64,000 nt of DNA from Flavobacteriales bacterium (GTDB taxonomy: Bacteria > Bacteroidota > Bacteroidia > Flavobacteriales_F > PHOS-HE28): contig JADJWA010000001.1 of the NCBI GenBank assembly GCA_016716605.1, positions 2,463,001-2,527,000 on the forward strand, in the 5' to 3' direction. Within the stretch, counting starts at the first letter, position 1. Every line of letters starts with the position of its first letter. The translations under genes were made by a program, and so were the position numbers. The notes below the pieces were generated by a model. The model had not been told where the DNA came from. It saw only the letters and a program-made list of their open reading frames with translations, and made no database searches. Shown piece by piece: positions 50,177-57,937 of the stretch.

Positions 50177-51628
50177 TCAGAACTGGAAGTAGATGAAGGA
50201 GACCTCACGGCCGGTGTGCACGAGCGACGCGATCGCGAGCGCATAGTACACGGCCCACCGGATGCTGCGCGGAAGCGTACGTTCAATCGCCGCCAGCCCA
50301 TGCGCGTGGCTTCGCTGCAACCATTCGACGGCAAGCATCGCCCAAACGAAAGGCATGGGCCCACGGGTGAGAAGGTCCCGGGCAAGCAGCGCCAATTGGC
50401 CGGGGTGGGTGGCCAGGCCTGTCGGGATCCGTTGAACGATCTCCAATGCTGTGGATAGGTCAGGGGCGCGGAAGAAGATCCACGCCAAATCCACCAGGGC
50501 GAAGGTGATGATCATGCGCAGTGCATCGCCCGGGGAGGGTAGCCAGCCTTCGGGCGCGGACAATCGTTTGCGGTTGGTTCCCTGCAGGAGCAGCGGAAGG
50601 AAGAACAAGGCATGGAGCGCGCCCCATGCCACGAAGGTGTAGTTGGCGCCATGCCAGAAGCCGCTCACCAGGAAGATGATGAAGGTGTTTCGAACGCGGT
50701 TGCTCATCGACCCTTGGCTCCCGCCCAAGGGGATGTAGAGGTAGTCGCGGAACCAGGTGCTCAGCGAGATGTGCCACCGTCGCCAGAACTCAGCGATGTC
50801 CCGTGCGAAATAGGGGTACGCGAAATTCCGCATCAGCGAGATGCCGAAGAGCCGGGCCGCTCCGATGGCGATGTCGGAGTACCCGCTGAAATCACCGTAG
50901 ATCTGGAAGGCGAAGAGGATGGCGGCGAAGGCGAGCTCACCGCCGCCGCTCGCTGCATGGTCGTTGAAGATCCGGTCAACGATCGGGGCGCATTGGTCGG
51001 CGATCACGATCTTCTTGAAGAAGCCCCAGAGCATCTGCCGGGAGCCATCGATGGCCTGGGTGTAATCGAACACCCGCCTCTTCTGGAATTGCGGCAACAA
51101 GGCTGTGCCGCGCTCGATGGGGCCCGCCACCAGCTGCGGGAAGAACATCAGGTATGCGCCGAAGGCCACAGGGTCACGCTCGGCGCGCAGCTGCCCGCGG
51201 TACACATCGATGGTGTAGCTCAGGCTCTGGAAGGTGTAGAAGCTGATTCCCACCGGCAGCACGATGCCCAGCGTGGTTGGGCTGAATGGCTGTCCGAAAA
51301 GGGTGAAGGCATCGCTGAAGGCCGTGATGAAGAAATCCCAGTACTTGAAGAAGCCCAATGAGCCCAGGTTGCCGATCAGGCTTGCTGCGAGCCATTGCTT
51401 CCGGCCACGAGGGCTTTTCGCGTGCGCGATGCCGAGTGCGGCCACGTAATCCAAGGCGCCGCTGAAGAACACCAGCCCAAGGAAGCGCCAGTCCCACCAG
51501 CCGTAGAAGAACATGCTGGCCGCCAGCAGCCAGAGGTTGCCCAAGCGGTGCGAGCGCCGATCAAGGGGCCAGAACAGCAGCAGCACCAAAGGCAGGAATG
51601 CCGCGAATTCGATCGAGTTGAACAGCAT
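50177..51628 (-). CDS. MBOAT family membrane O-acyltransferase (AlgI-like)
   Basis: A 483-residue polytopic protein with about ten membrane helices. MLFNSIEFAAFLPLVLLLFW is the stereotyped AlgI/DltB start; VLPVGISFYTFQSLSYTIDV and LMFFPQLVAGPIERG come next; IAEFWRRWHISLSTWFRDYLY and LVSGFWHGANYTFVAWG hold the conserved His residues of the active site. AlgI-type proteins move acetyl from the cytoplasm to a periplasmic SGNH partner, here the gene 3 nt downstream. Together with the sulfotransferases, it predicts an O-acylated, sulfated polymer. No clear -7 box precedes it. Confidence 0.94.
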   Translation of the reverse strand: MLFNSIEFAAFLPLVLLLFWPLDRRSHRLGNLWLLAASMFFYGWWDWRFLGLVFFSGALDYVAALGIAHAKSPRGRKQWLAASLIGNLGSLGFFKYWDFFITAFSDAFTLFGQPFSPTTLGIVLPVGISFYTFQSLSYTIDVYRGQLRAERDPVAFGAYLMFFPQLVAGPIERGTALLPQFQKRRVFDYTQAIDGSRQMLWGFFKKIVIADQCAPIVDRIFNDHAASGGGELAFAAILFAFQIYGDFSGYSDIAIGAARLFGISLMRNFAYPYFARDIAEFWRRWHISLSTWFRDYLYIPLGGSQGSMSNRVRNTFIIFLVSGFWHGANYTFVAWGALHALFFLPLLLQGTNRKRLSAPEGWLPSPGDALRMIITFALVDLAWIFFRAPDLSTALEIVQRIPTGLATHPGQLALLARDLLTRGPMPFVWAMLAVEWLQRSHAHGLAAIERTLPRSIRWAVYYALAIASLVHTGREVSFIYFQF

Positions 51629-51714
51629 GCCTGGTCGCCGCTACAGCGGCGCGAAGAAAGCGAGCCGGGATACACCGGCTCAAACGGACGCAGCATGGAG
51701 ATCGGTTGGATGCG

Positions 51715-51722
51715 CACCTTTG
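51715..51722 (+). promoter_or_regulatory. -7 box (CACCTTTG) for the first GT4
   Basis: CACCTTTG matches TAnnTTTG except at its first base and lies 10 nt before ATG 51733. Confidence 0.45.
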
Positions 51723-51732
51723 CCGACCTGAA

Positions 51733-52848
51733 ATGCCCTTGCGCATCGCCATCGCCACACCCAGCCACAATGTGTACAGCGAGACCTTCATCGCTGCGCA
51801 CATTGAGCGGCTTGCCGGCGTGGAGCTCGTGCTTTCCGGCGGCGAATTGCCCAAGCGGGTGGTGAATGGTCCCGAGCTGTGCCATCATGGAGGCTTCGCC
51901 TTCGCGCGCGATCAGTTCATGGCCAGGCTGCTCCGCACAGATCAACGCGGGTTGCTTTCGCGGCGGATCGCCGCCGAGCTGCGCAAGGCACGCATCGATG
52001 TGGTGCTGGCCGAGTACGGCTCCACTGCTGATGCCATGCGCGAGGCCTGCAAGCGGGCAGGGGTCCCCATGGTGGCGCACTTCCACGGATTCGATGCGCA
52101 CAAGCAGGTGGTGATCGATGAGAAGGGTGGTTATCGAGCGCTCTTCGCGCAGGCTAAGGCGATCATTGCGGTGAGCCACTTTATGGAGGAACAGCTCCTG
52201 CGCCTCGGCGCCCCGCGCGAGAAGCTGGTATACAGCTGCTACGGCATCGATGTGGAGCGCTTCACCGCCGGTGATCCCGTTCAAGCTCCGCCGCATTTCG
52301 TGGCTGTGGGCCGCTTCGTCGACAAGAAGGCGCCGCACCTCACCCTGAGCGCGTTCGAGCGGGTGGTACAGCGCGTGCCCGAGGCGCGGCTCACCATGGT
52401 GGGGCAGGGGCCTCTTTGGGAGAGTTGCGTGCAGCGCACGGCATCCGCGCCATTGGCCGGTCGTGTTGATCTGCCTGGTGTGCGCAGCCCCGAGGAGATC
52501 GCCGCCTTGATGCGCGGCTCGCGGGCCTTCGTGCAGCACAGCATGCGCGCCCTCAGCGGCGATTGCGAAGGCACGCCACTGGCCGTGCTCGAAGCCATGG
52601 CCACGGGCATCCCGGTGGTGTCCACGCGTCATGCAGGCATAGGCGACGTGGTGCAGCATGAGGTGCATGGGCTGCTTTGCAACGAAGCTGACGTGGAGGG
52701 CATGGCGAGGAACATGGAACTCATCGCGCGCGATGCGGATATGGCGGGCCGGATGGGACGGGCCGGTCGCGCGAAGGCAGAACAGGAGCATCGGGTGCAG
52801 GACAGCATCGCTCGCTTGCAGTCCGTGCTAGAAGGCGCTGTGAAATGA
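51733..52848 (+). CDS. Family 4 glycosyltransferase, copy 1
   Basis: A 371-residue GT-B glycosyltransferase. RIAIATPSHNVYSETFIAAHIERL is split over the first strand and helix; MVAHFHGFDAHK carries the N-domain His. The C-domain has FVAVGRFVDKKAPHLTL, LTMVGQGPLWESC and the donor-binding EX7E motif in HSMRALSGDCEGTPLAVLEAMA. GHGLLC-type and IARDADMAGRMGRAGRA segments end the Rossmann domain. The first (longer) frame from 51706 includes promoter sequence; ATG 51733 is preferred. The next gene is a close paralogue, so this one arose or was retained through tandem duplication. Confidence 0.92.
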   Translation: MPLRIAIATPSHNVYSETFIAAHIERLAGVELVLSGGELPKRVVNGPELCHHGGFAFARDQFMARLLRTDQRGLLSRRIAAELRKARIDVVLAEYGSTADAMREACKRAGVPMVAHFHGFDAHKQVVIDEKGGYRALFAQAKAIIAVSHFMEEQLLRLGAPREKLVYSCYGIDVERFTAGDPVQAPPHFVAVGRFVDKKAPHLTLSAFERVVQRVPEARLTMVGQGPLWESCVQRTASAPLAGRVDLPGVRSPEEIAALMRGSRAFVQHSMRALSGDCEGTPLAVLEAMATGIPVVSTRHAGIGDVVQHEVHGLLCNEADVEGMARNMELIARDADMAGRMGRAGRAKAEQEHRVQDSIARLQSVLEGAVK

Positions 52849-52960
52849 ACGCCCGGATGAGTGCCAACTTTATGAGCCCGCAGTCCGCATTGGATGGTTC
52901 TCCGTTCAACTGCGTGGTCCGTGGCCATCAGCGCTGCGTAGGTCCTGAAAGCGAAATGGC

Positions 52961-54118
52961 ATGAGCGCAACGGCAGCACCCATCCGACTGGCCATTGTAA
53001 CGCCGAAGGAGAATGCTTGGAGCGAGACCTTCATCGCCGCGCACATCGAACGATTGAAAGGCGTGGAACTGGTGCTTGCCGGAGGTGAGTTGCCCACGCA
53101 TGTGGTGAATGGAAAGGTGCTGCGCGGGAAAGGGGCGTTCGCTTATCTGCGCGATCAGGCTGCTGCACGCGCGCTTCGCACGGATCAGGATGGCATCCTG
53201 GTGCGGCGCATTGCGGCCGTGCTGCGGCGGGCGCGCATTGATGTGGTGCTCGCCGAATACGGCACCACGGCCCACGCCATGCTCGCTCCATGCGCCTTGG
53301 CGGGCGTGCCGCTCGTGGCGCACTTCCACGGCTTCGATGCGCATGTTGATGCGGTGATCAAGGCCCACCACGACTACCGCGCGCTCTTCGCGCAGTCCAG
53401 CGCATTGGTGGTGGTGAGCCGCGGCATGGAACAGCAGCTATTGGATTTGGGCGCGCTGCGCGAGAAAGTGGTGCGCAACAGTTGCGGAGTCGATGCCGAG
53501 CGCTTCGCCATGGGCGATCCAGCCCGCACGCCGCCTCATTTCTTGTTCGTGGGCCGCTTCGTCGATAAGAAAGCGCCGCACCTCGCGCTGAGCGCCTTCG
53601 AGCGCCTCGTGGAGCGCGTGCCCGAGGCCAAGCTCACCATGGTGGGTCAAGGTCCGTTGTGGGAGAGTTGCGCGCAGCGGGTGCGTTCATCGCCCTTGGC
53701 CGGACGCGTCGAGTTGCCTGGGATTCTGAGCCCTGATGAGGTCGCTTCGCTGCTGCGCGGTGCACGTGCCTTCGTGCTGCACAGCGTGCGCGCGCTCAAT
53801 GGCGATTGTGAGGGCACGCCGGTGGCCGTGCTCGAGGCGATGGCTTCGGGCATCCCCGTGGTGGCCACGCGGCATGCGGGCATCGGTGATGTGGTGGTGC
53901 ATGAGGAGCACGGGCTGCTCTGCGATGAGCACGATGTGGAGGCCATGGCCATGAACCTGGAGCGCGTGGCGCGTGATCCGCAGCTCGCAGGTGAACTGGG
54001 CCGCGCTGGCCGTGCGAAGGCCGAGCGCGAGCATCGCGTGGAGGACAGCATCGCGGGCTTGCAGGCGATCCTGGAGCGCGTTGCGCGAGGGACAGGGCGT
54101 CTTGTTGAGCGCAGCTGA
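52961..54118 (+). CDS. Family 4 glycosyltransferase, copy 2
   Basis: A 385-residue paralogue of the upstream GT4. Shared blocks run through both proteins, for example SETFIAAHIERL, RIAAVLRRARIDVVLAEYG, VGRFVDKKAPHL, LTMVGQGPLWESC and VVATRHAGIGDVV. The EX7E motif is within LNGDCEGTPVAVLEAMA. Differences cluster in the N-terminal acceptor half (ALAGVPLVAHFHGFDAHVD against the paralogue) and at the tail, suggesting changed acceptor specificity. A 112-bp spacer separates the copies. It ends just before the repeat/transposase region and may be the last glycan gene, although further genes may lie elsewhere. Confidence 0.92.
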   Translation: MSATAAPIRLAIVTPKENAWSETFIAAHIERLKGVELVLAGGELPTHVVNGKVLRGKGAFAYLRDQAAARALRTDQDGILVRRIAAVLRRARIDVVLAEYGTTAHAMLAPCALAGVPLVAHFHGFDAHVDAVIKAHHDYRALFAQSSALVVVSRGMEQQLLDLGALREKVVRNSCGVDAERFAMGDPARTPPHFLFVGRFVDKKAPHLALSAFERLVERVPEAKLTMVGQGPLWESCAQRVRSSPLAGRVELPGILSPDEVASLLRGARAFVLHSVRALNGDCEGTPVAVLEAMASGIPVVATRHAGIGDVVVHEEHGLLCDEHDVEAMAMNLERVARDPQLAGELGRAGRAKAEREHRVEDSIAGLQAILERVARGTGRLVERS

Positions 54119-54136
54119 TTGAAGTTCATTCCCTGC

Positions 54137-54356
54137 GTCTCGTCGGGCCTTCAGCCCTCCCGATGCTTGGGCTGGTGGATCGGCGGCACCACGGGTGCCG
54201 CCGGGGATGTGGTCGGCCCTTCAGGCCTACCATTTGTCACGTTCATGGGATTGGAAATGCTGGTTGTTTCTGGCAGCGCCGGATGCTTTGCTAACGGGGA
54301 AATAGCAACGGACTGAAAGCCTGGCCAGAAAGCGGCTTGCGCCCGTGGTGCAAGCC
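54137..54356 (+). repeat. 220-bp structured repeat, copy A
   Basis: Direct copy of 54874-55093. It starts with GTCTCGTCGGGCCTTCAGCC and ends with the hairpin GGCTTGCGCC/CGT/GGTGCAAGCC (54334-54356). It also contains a 9-10 bp perfect hairpin at 54182-54202 (GGCGGCACC, loop ACG). A degenerate inverted end (AAGGCCCGATGA) follows near 54369. Confidence 0.75.
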
Positions 54357-54381
54357 TTAGTTCACGCAAGGCCCGATGAAC

Positions 54382-54834
54382 TCAATCCCAGACGTACCGC
54401 TCATCGAAGTCAATGCCATTATCGATGAGTAGGCTCCGATACTCGTCCTGGAAGGATTGACGACGATGATGCTCGACTTGTCCATCGATGTACGCGAGCA
54501 GTCGGTCAACATCCATATAGTAGGCTGAGAACGCAGCATACCCCGTTTGCCAAGCGAATTTCTGGCATCGTTCGTCCTGGGTCTTCACCCAGCGCGAGGA
54601 CCCCGTTTTGACTTGCTCCACCAGATCAGCAACCGACATGGTCCGTGCGAGACGAATCGCGAGATGCACATGGTCCTCGATGCCCCCGGCCCGATAACAC
54701 TCAGACCCATGGTTCCTCACTATGCTGGCGAGGTACTCGTGCATGCGCTGCTTGATTCCGTCGTGGAGGAAGGGCTCTCGGTGCTTGGTGCTGAATGTGA
54801 CATGGATGATGATGTTGCCGAGTGATTGGGGCAT
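54382..54834 (-). CDS. IS200-like Y1 (HUH) transposase
   Basis: A 150-residue single-strand transposase of the Y1 class. The HUH motif is GIEDHVHLAIRL (His55 and His57), and the catalytic Tyr is probably Tyr115 in DRLLAYIDGQVEHH; the stretch FAWQTGYAAFSAYY is the usual block before it. LGNIIIHVTFSTKHREPFL is the first strand typical of the family. The length is normal, and there are no stops or frameshifts, so it could be active. IS200-like and REP-associated transposases recognise hairpins at element ends. Two copies of a hairpin-bearing repeat lie on both sides within 50 bp. Codon use is richer in A/T than in neighbouring genes, consistent with recent transfer. Confidence 0.9.
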   Translation of the reverse strand: MPQSLGNIIIHVTFSTKHREPFLHDGIKQRMHEYLASIVRNHGSECYRAGGIEDHVHLAIRLARTMSVADLVEQVKTGSSRWVKTQDERCQKFAWQTGYAAFSAYYMDVDRLLAYIDGQVEHHRRQSFQDEYRSLLIDNGIDFDERYVWD

Positions 54835-54867
54835 GGAGCAGGGGGTTATTGCTGTGAATTTAGGTTT

Positions 54868-54897
54868 GATCAGGTCTCGTCGGGCCTTCAGCCCTCC
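54868..54897 (+). repeat. Left member of 30-bp inverted repeat
   Basis: Its reverse complement occurs at 55530-55559 with two mismatches in 30. The pair brackets copy B and the tandem array, defining a 692-bp unit. Confidence 0.75.
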
Positions 54898-55093
54898 TGA
54901 TGCTTATGCTGGTGAAACGGCCGTACCACGGGTGCCGCCGGGGATGTGGTCGGCCCTTCAAGCCTTCCATATGTCACGTCCGTGGAATTGGAACTGCTGG
55001 TTGCTTCTGGCAGCGCCGGATGCTGCGTTAACGGGGAAATATCTGAGGGCTGAAAGCCGGACCAGATAGCGGCTTGCGCCAGTGGCGCGAGCC
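54874..55093 (+). repeat. 220-bp structured repeat, copy B
   Basis: Direct copy of 54137-54356 with scattered substitutions, on the other side of the transposase gene. Its last 52 bp form the start of the tandem array. The stretch 54835-55630, nearly 800 bp, has no gene; it contains this copy, the array and the start of the symporter leader. Confidence 0.75.
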
Positions 55094-55550
55094 AATGGAC
55101 GCGATAGGAAATTGGAGGGCTGAAGGCCCGATGAGCTCCCGGCATGCGCCACGAAGCGAGTGGATAACGAGGACAGCGAATCTGAGGGCTGAAAGCCCGA
55201 CCAGATAGCGGCTTGCGCCAGTGGCGCGAGCCAATGGACGCGAAAGGGTATTGGAGGGCTGAAGGCCCGATGAGCTCCCGGCATGCGCCACGAAGCGAGT
55301 GGATAACGAGGACAGGGAATCTGAGGGCTGAAAGCCCGACCAGATACGGCTTGCGCCAGTGGCGCGAGCCAATGGACGCGAAAGGGTATTGGAGGGCTGA
55401 AGGCCCGATGAGCTCCCGGCATGCGCCACGAAGCGAGTGGATAACGAGGACAGGGAATCTGAGGGCTGAAAGCCCGACCAGATAGCGGCTTGCGCCAGTG
55501 GCGCGAGCCAATGGACGCGAAAGGGTATTGGAGGGCTGAAGGCCCGATGA
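55042..55550 (+). repeat. 139-bp tandem array, about 3.7 copies
   Basis: Units begin at 55042, 55181, 55320 and 55458 (periods 139, 139, 138; the third has lost one G). Each unit contains hairpins GGGCT-GAA-AGCCC, a 10-bp GGCTTGCGCC/AGT/GGCGCGAGCC, GGGCT-GAA-GGCCC, and CCAC-GAAGCGA-GTGG. Units are nearly identical. Open frames crossing the array are by-products of the period and were not called. Confidence 0.92.
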
Positions 55551-55559
55551 GACCTAATC
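55530..55559 (-). repeat. Right member of 30-bp inverted repeat
   Basis: Inverted counterpart of 54868-54897. It ends the array, 71 bp before the symporter ATG. Confidence 0.75.
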
Positions 55560-55630
55560 GCGCCAAGTGTGAATTGACGGCCACCCTTGAGGCTGTCATC
55601 GATCATTCGAGGATTCCCCATCTTGGCCCC

Positions 55631-57061
55631 ATGAAGGCATCGCTCCCGCTGCGCATCCTCATCGGCCTCGGTGCCGGCATCATCTGGGCCGTGACCAGCA
55701 GCACGCTCGGCTTCAGCGAATTCACCCTCGATTGGATCGCGCCCTTCGGCGACATCTTCATCAATCTGCTGAAGCTCATCGCGATCCCGCTCGTGCTCTT
55801 CAGCATCATCAGCGGGGTGAGCGGATTGGGCGATGTGGCCAAGCTGGGGCGCACCGGCTTGCGCATGCTCGCGCTCTACCTCGCCACCACGGTGATGGCC
55901 ATCAGCGTGGGCCTTTTGCTGGTGAATGTGATCAAGCCCGGTGAATGGTCGGATGATGCCCAGCGCCTGCGCAACCGCATCGGCTATGAGCTCTGGGTGC
56001 AGGAGACCGCCAGCGTGGAGAAGCCCAAGGATGGCCGCTGCGTGAGCTGCGACCCTGCGAATGCCGCACTGGTGGCCGAGGTGCTCGCGGCTCGGAAGGC
56101 CTCGCCGCCCGATCCCGCGCTCATGGGCAAGGTGGAGCAGGCGAAACAGGTGCAGGGCGGTCCGCTCCAGTTCCTCGTGGACATGGTGCCCAGCAACATC
56201 TTCCTCAGCTTCAACAATGCCCTGATGCTGCAGGTGATCTTCTTCGCGCTCTTCTTCGGCATCGTGCTGCTCATGGTCCCGGCGGCAGCTGCCGCGCCCG
56301 TGGTGTCGCTGGTGAACGGCCTCAACGAGGTGTTCATGAAGATGGTGGACGTGGTGATGCGCGCGGCCCCCTGGTTCGTGTTCGCGCTCATGGCCGGCGT
56401 GGTGTCGCGCATCGCGGGCGATGACCCGGCGGCCGTGCTCCAGTTGTTCAAGTCGCTGGCCGGCTACAGCCTCACCGTGCTCATCGGGCTGGCGCTCATG
56501 GTCTTCCTGGTCTATCCCGTGGTGATGACGCTGCTGATGCGCCGCAACGTGTTCGCGCGCTTCCTCAAGGCCATCAGCCCGGCGCAGCTGCTCGCCTTCA
56601 GCACCAGCAGCAGCGCCGCCACCTTGCCCGCCACGATCGAGTGCGTGGAGGAGCGCATCGGCGTGAGCAAGAGCACGGCGAGTTTCGTGCTGCCCATCGG
56701 TGCCACGGTGAACATGGATGGCACCAGCCTGTACCAGGCCGTGGCCGTGATCTTCCTCGCGCAATTCCATTGGGTCGATCTCTCGATCGGCCAGCAGCTC
56801 GGCGTCATCCTCACCGCCACGCTCGCGAGCATCGGGGCCGCTGCGGTGCCCAGTGCGGGCCTCATCACGCTCTTCATCGTGCTCACGGGGCTCGGCCTCG
56901 ACCCGGCGTGGATCGCCATCATCCTGCCGGTTGACCGCCTGCTCGACATGTGCCGCACCGTGGTGAACGTGACCGGCGATGCCGCCTGCTGCAGCATCGT
57001 GGCGCACAGCCAAGGCGAGAAGCTCTTCCCGGATGAGGAGGCCGTGGCCTCAGGCTCCTGA
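55631..57061 (+). CDS. Dicarboxylate/amino acid:cation symporter (DAACS family)
   Basis: A 476-residue membrane transporter with the GltPh/GltT architecture. PLVLFSIISGVSGLGD lies in TM3; the HP1 tip reads FSTSSSAATLPATIE (the SSS motif); TM7 is LPIGATVNMDGTSLY (NMDGT sodium and substrate motif); and HP2/TM8 includes AAVPSAGLITLFIVL and PVDRLLDMCRTVVNVTGDA (Asp and Arg/Thr substrate contacts). An unusual insert of about 55 residues with a CxxC pair (GRCVSCDPANA) lies between TM3 and TM4. It likely takes up glutamate, aspartate or C4-dicarboxylates with sodium or protons. The frame extends into the repeat array; ATG 55631 is the real start. Confidence 0.94.
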   Translation: MKASLPLRILIGLGAGIIWAVTSSTLGFSEFTLDWIAPFGDIFINLLKLIAIPLVLFSIISGVSGLGDVAKLGRTGLRMLALYLATTVMAISVGLLLVNVIKPGEWSDDAQRLRNRIGYELWVQETASVEKPKDGRCVSCDPANAALVAEVLAARKASPPDPALMGKVEQAKQVQGGPLQFLVDMVPSNIFLSFNNALMLQVIFFALFFGIVLLMVPAAAAAPVVSLVNGLNEVFMKMVDVVMRAAPWFVFALMAGVVSRIAGDDPAAVLQLFKSLAGYSLTVLIGLALMVFLVYPVVMTLLMRRNVFARFLKAISPAQLLAFSTSSSAATLPATIECVEERIGVSKSTASFVLPIGATVNMDGTSLYQAVAVIFLAQFHWVDLSIGQQLGVILTATLASIGAAAVPSAGLITLFIVLTGLGLDPAWIAIILPVDRLLDMCRTVVNVTGDAACCSIVAHSQGEKLFPDEEAVASGS

Positions 57062-57934
57062 TTCGAGCACCTCTTCGATGTTCCCCTTGATGGTGGCCGC
57101 GATCCGCTGCATCGGCAGGTCGTTCTGGTCCTTGCCGAAGGGGTCCTCGATCTCCTCGGCGATGATCTCGAGGCTGGCCATCACGTAGAAGATGAACATC
57201 ACCACGGGCACGGCGATCCAGCCCAGCGTGAACGCGAAGCCGAAGGGCAGGGTGAGCACGTAGATCACGATGAACTTCTTGATGAAGCTGCTGTAGGAGT
57301 AGGGGATGGGTGTGTTCTTGATGCGCTCGCAGGCGCCGCAGATCTCCAGCAATTGCGCCAGCTCGCGGTCCACGGTGAGCAGCTGCTCGCCGCTGATGAC
57401 GCCTTCCTTCAGCATGCGGCGCACGCGCGCGGTCATGAGCTGCACGATCTGTGCGGGCACATGCTTGCTGCGGTTGAAGTCGGGGATCTCCGGGTGCGGC
57501 TTCGAATCCAGCTCCAGACGCGTCTTCTCGCGCAGCAAGTGAAGGCGCAGCTCATGCGCGAAGAGCGGGATCAGCTTGGCGAAGAAGGCGCGCGCGTCCT
57601 TGTCCTCGGGCAGCAGCGCATCGAGCTTGACGGCGAGGTTGCGGCTGGCGTTCACCAGCTGGCCCCAGAGCTTGCGGCCCTCCCACCATCGGTCGTACGC
57701 GGTGTTGGTACGGAACACCAGCAGCATGCTGATCGCGAAGCCCAGCAGGCTGTGCATCACGGGCAGGTTCTTCACCAGGCTCTCATCGCCAAGGCCCATG
57801 CGCCGCAGCTCGATGAATCCGATCCCGTAGGTGAAGGCCCCCACCAGGATGAGCCATGGCCAGAGCTTGCGGAAGGTGTCGGCCTTATGGAGGGCGAGCG
57901 CCTTGAACCAGTCGGAGGGGTCGTAGGAGACCAT
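57050..57934 (-). CDS. Bestrophin-like anion channel protein
   Basis: A 294-residue protein of the bestrophin/UPF0187 family. TM helices: WPWLILVGAFTYGIGFIEL, LLGFAISMLLVFRTNTAYDRWWEGRKLW (with the conserved RTNxAYxRWWEGR block), FIVIYVLTLPFGFAFTLGW, and VPVVMFIFYVMASLEIIAE. The ending EEIEDPFGKDQNDLPM is the signature calcium-clasp-like segment. Family members form pentameric chloride or cation channels in the inner membrane. It overlaps the symporter end by 12 nt on the opposite strand and is followed by the SDR gene, 3 nt upstream on the same strand, probably in one operon. Confidence 0.93.
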   Translation of the reverse strand: MVSYDPSDWFKALALHKADTFRKLWPWLILVGAFTYGIGFIELRRMGLGDESLVKNLPVMHSLLGFAISMLLVFRTNTAYDRWWEGRKLWGQLVNASRNLAVKLDALLPEDKDARAFFAKLIPLFAHELRLHLLREKTRLELDSKPHPEIPDFNRSKHVPAQIVQLMTARVRRMLKEGVISGEQLLTVDRELAQLLEICGACERIKNTPIPYSYSSFIKKFIVIYVLTLPFGFAFTLGWIAVPVVMFIFYVMASLEIIAEEIEDPFGKDQNDLPMQRIAATIKGNIEEVLESGA

Positions 57935-57937
57935 CGG

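Larger units (their letters stand above)
54137..55559. mobile_element. IS200-like transposase with associated structured repeats
   Basis: A 1.4-kb region: copy A of a 220-bp repeat, a minus-strand Y1 transposase gene, copy B of the same repeat, and a 139-bp tandem array that ends in the inverted counterpart of the start of copy B. I infer that these repeats are the sequences moved or bound by the transposase. Exact element ends are not proven. Confidence 0.6.

Noticed and set aside
55213..55485. Plus-strand repeated peptide (MRQWREPMDAKGYW units)
   Set aside because: Arises from the tandem repeat; no promoter, and the frame is shifted by the 138-bp unit.
55042..55550. CRISPR array
   Set aside because: The whole 139-bp unit is repeated without unique spacers, and no cas genes are present.
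55028..57013. Long minus-strand frame with a repeated peptide (SGLQPSN type) over the tandem array and the symporter
   Set aside because: The repeated peptide is only the 139-bp period translated, and the rest is antisense to a clear transporter.
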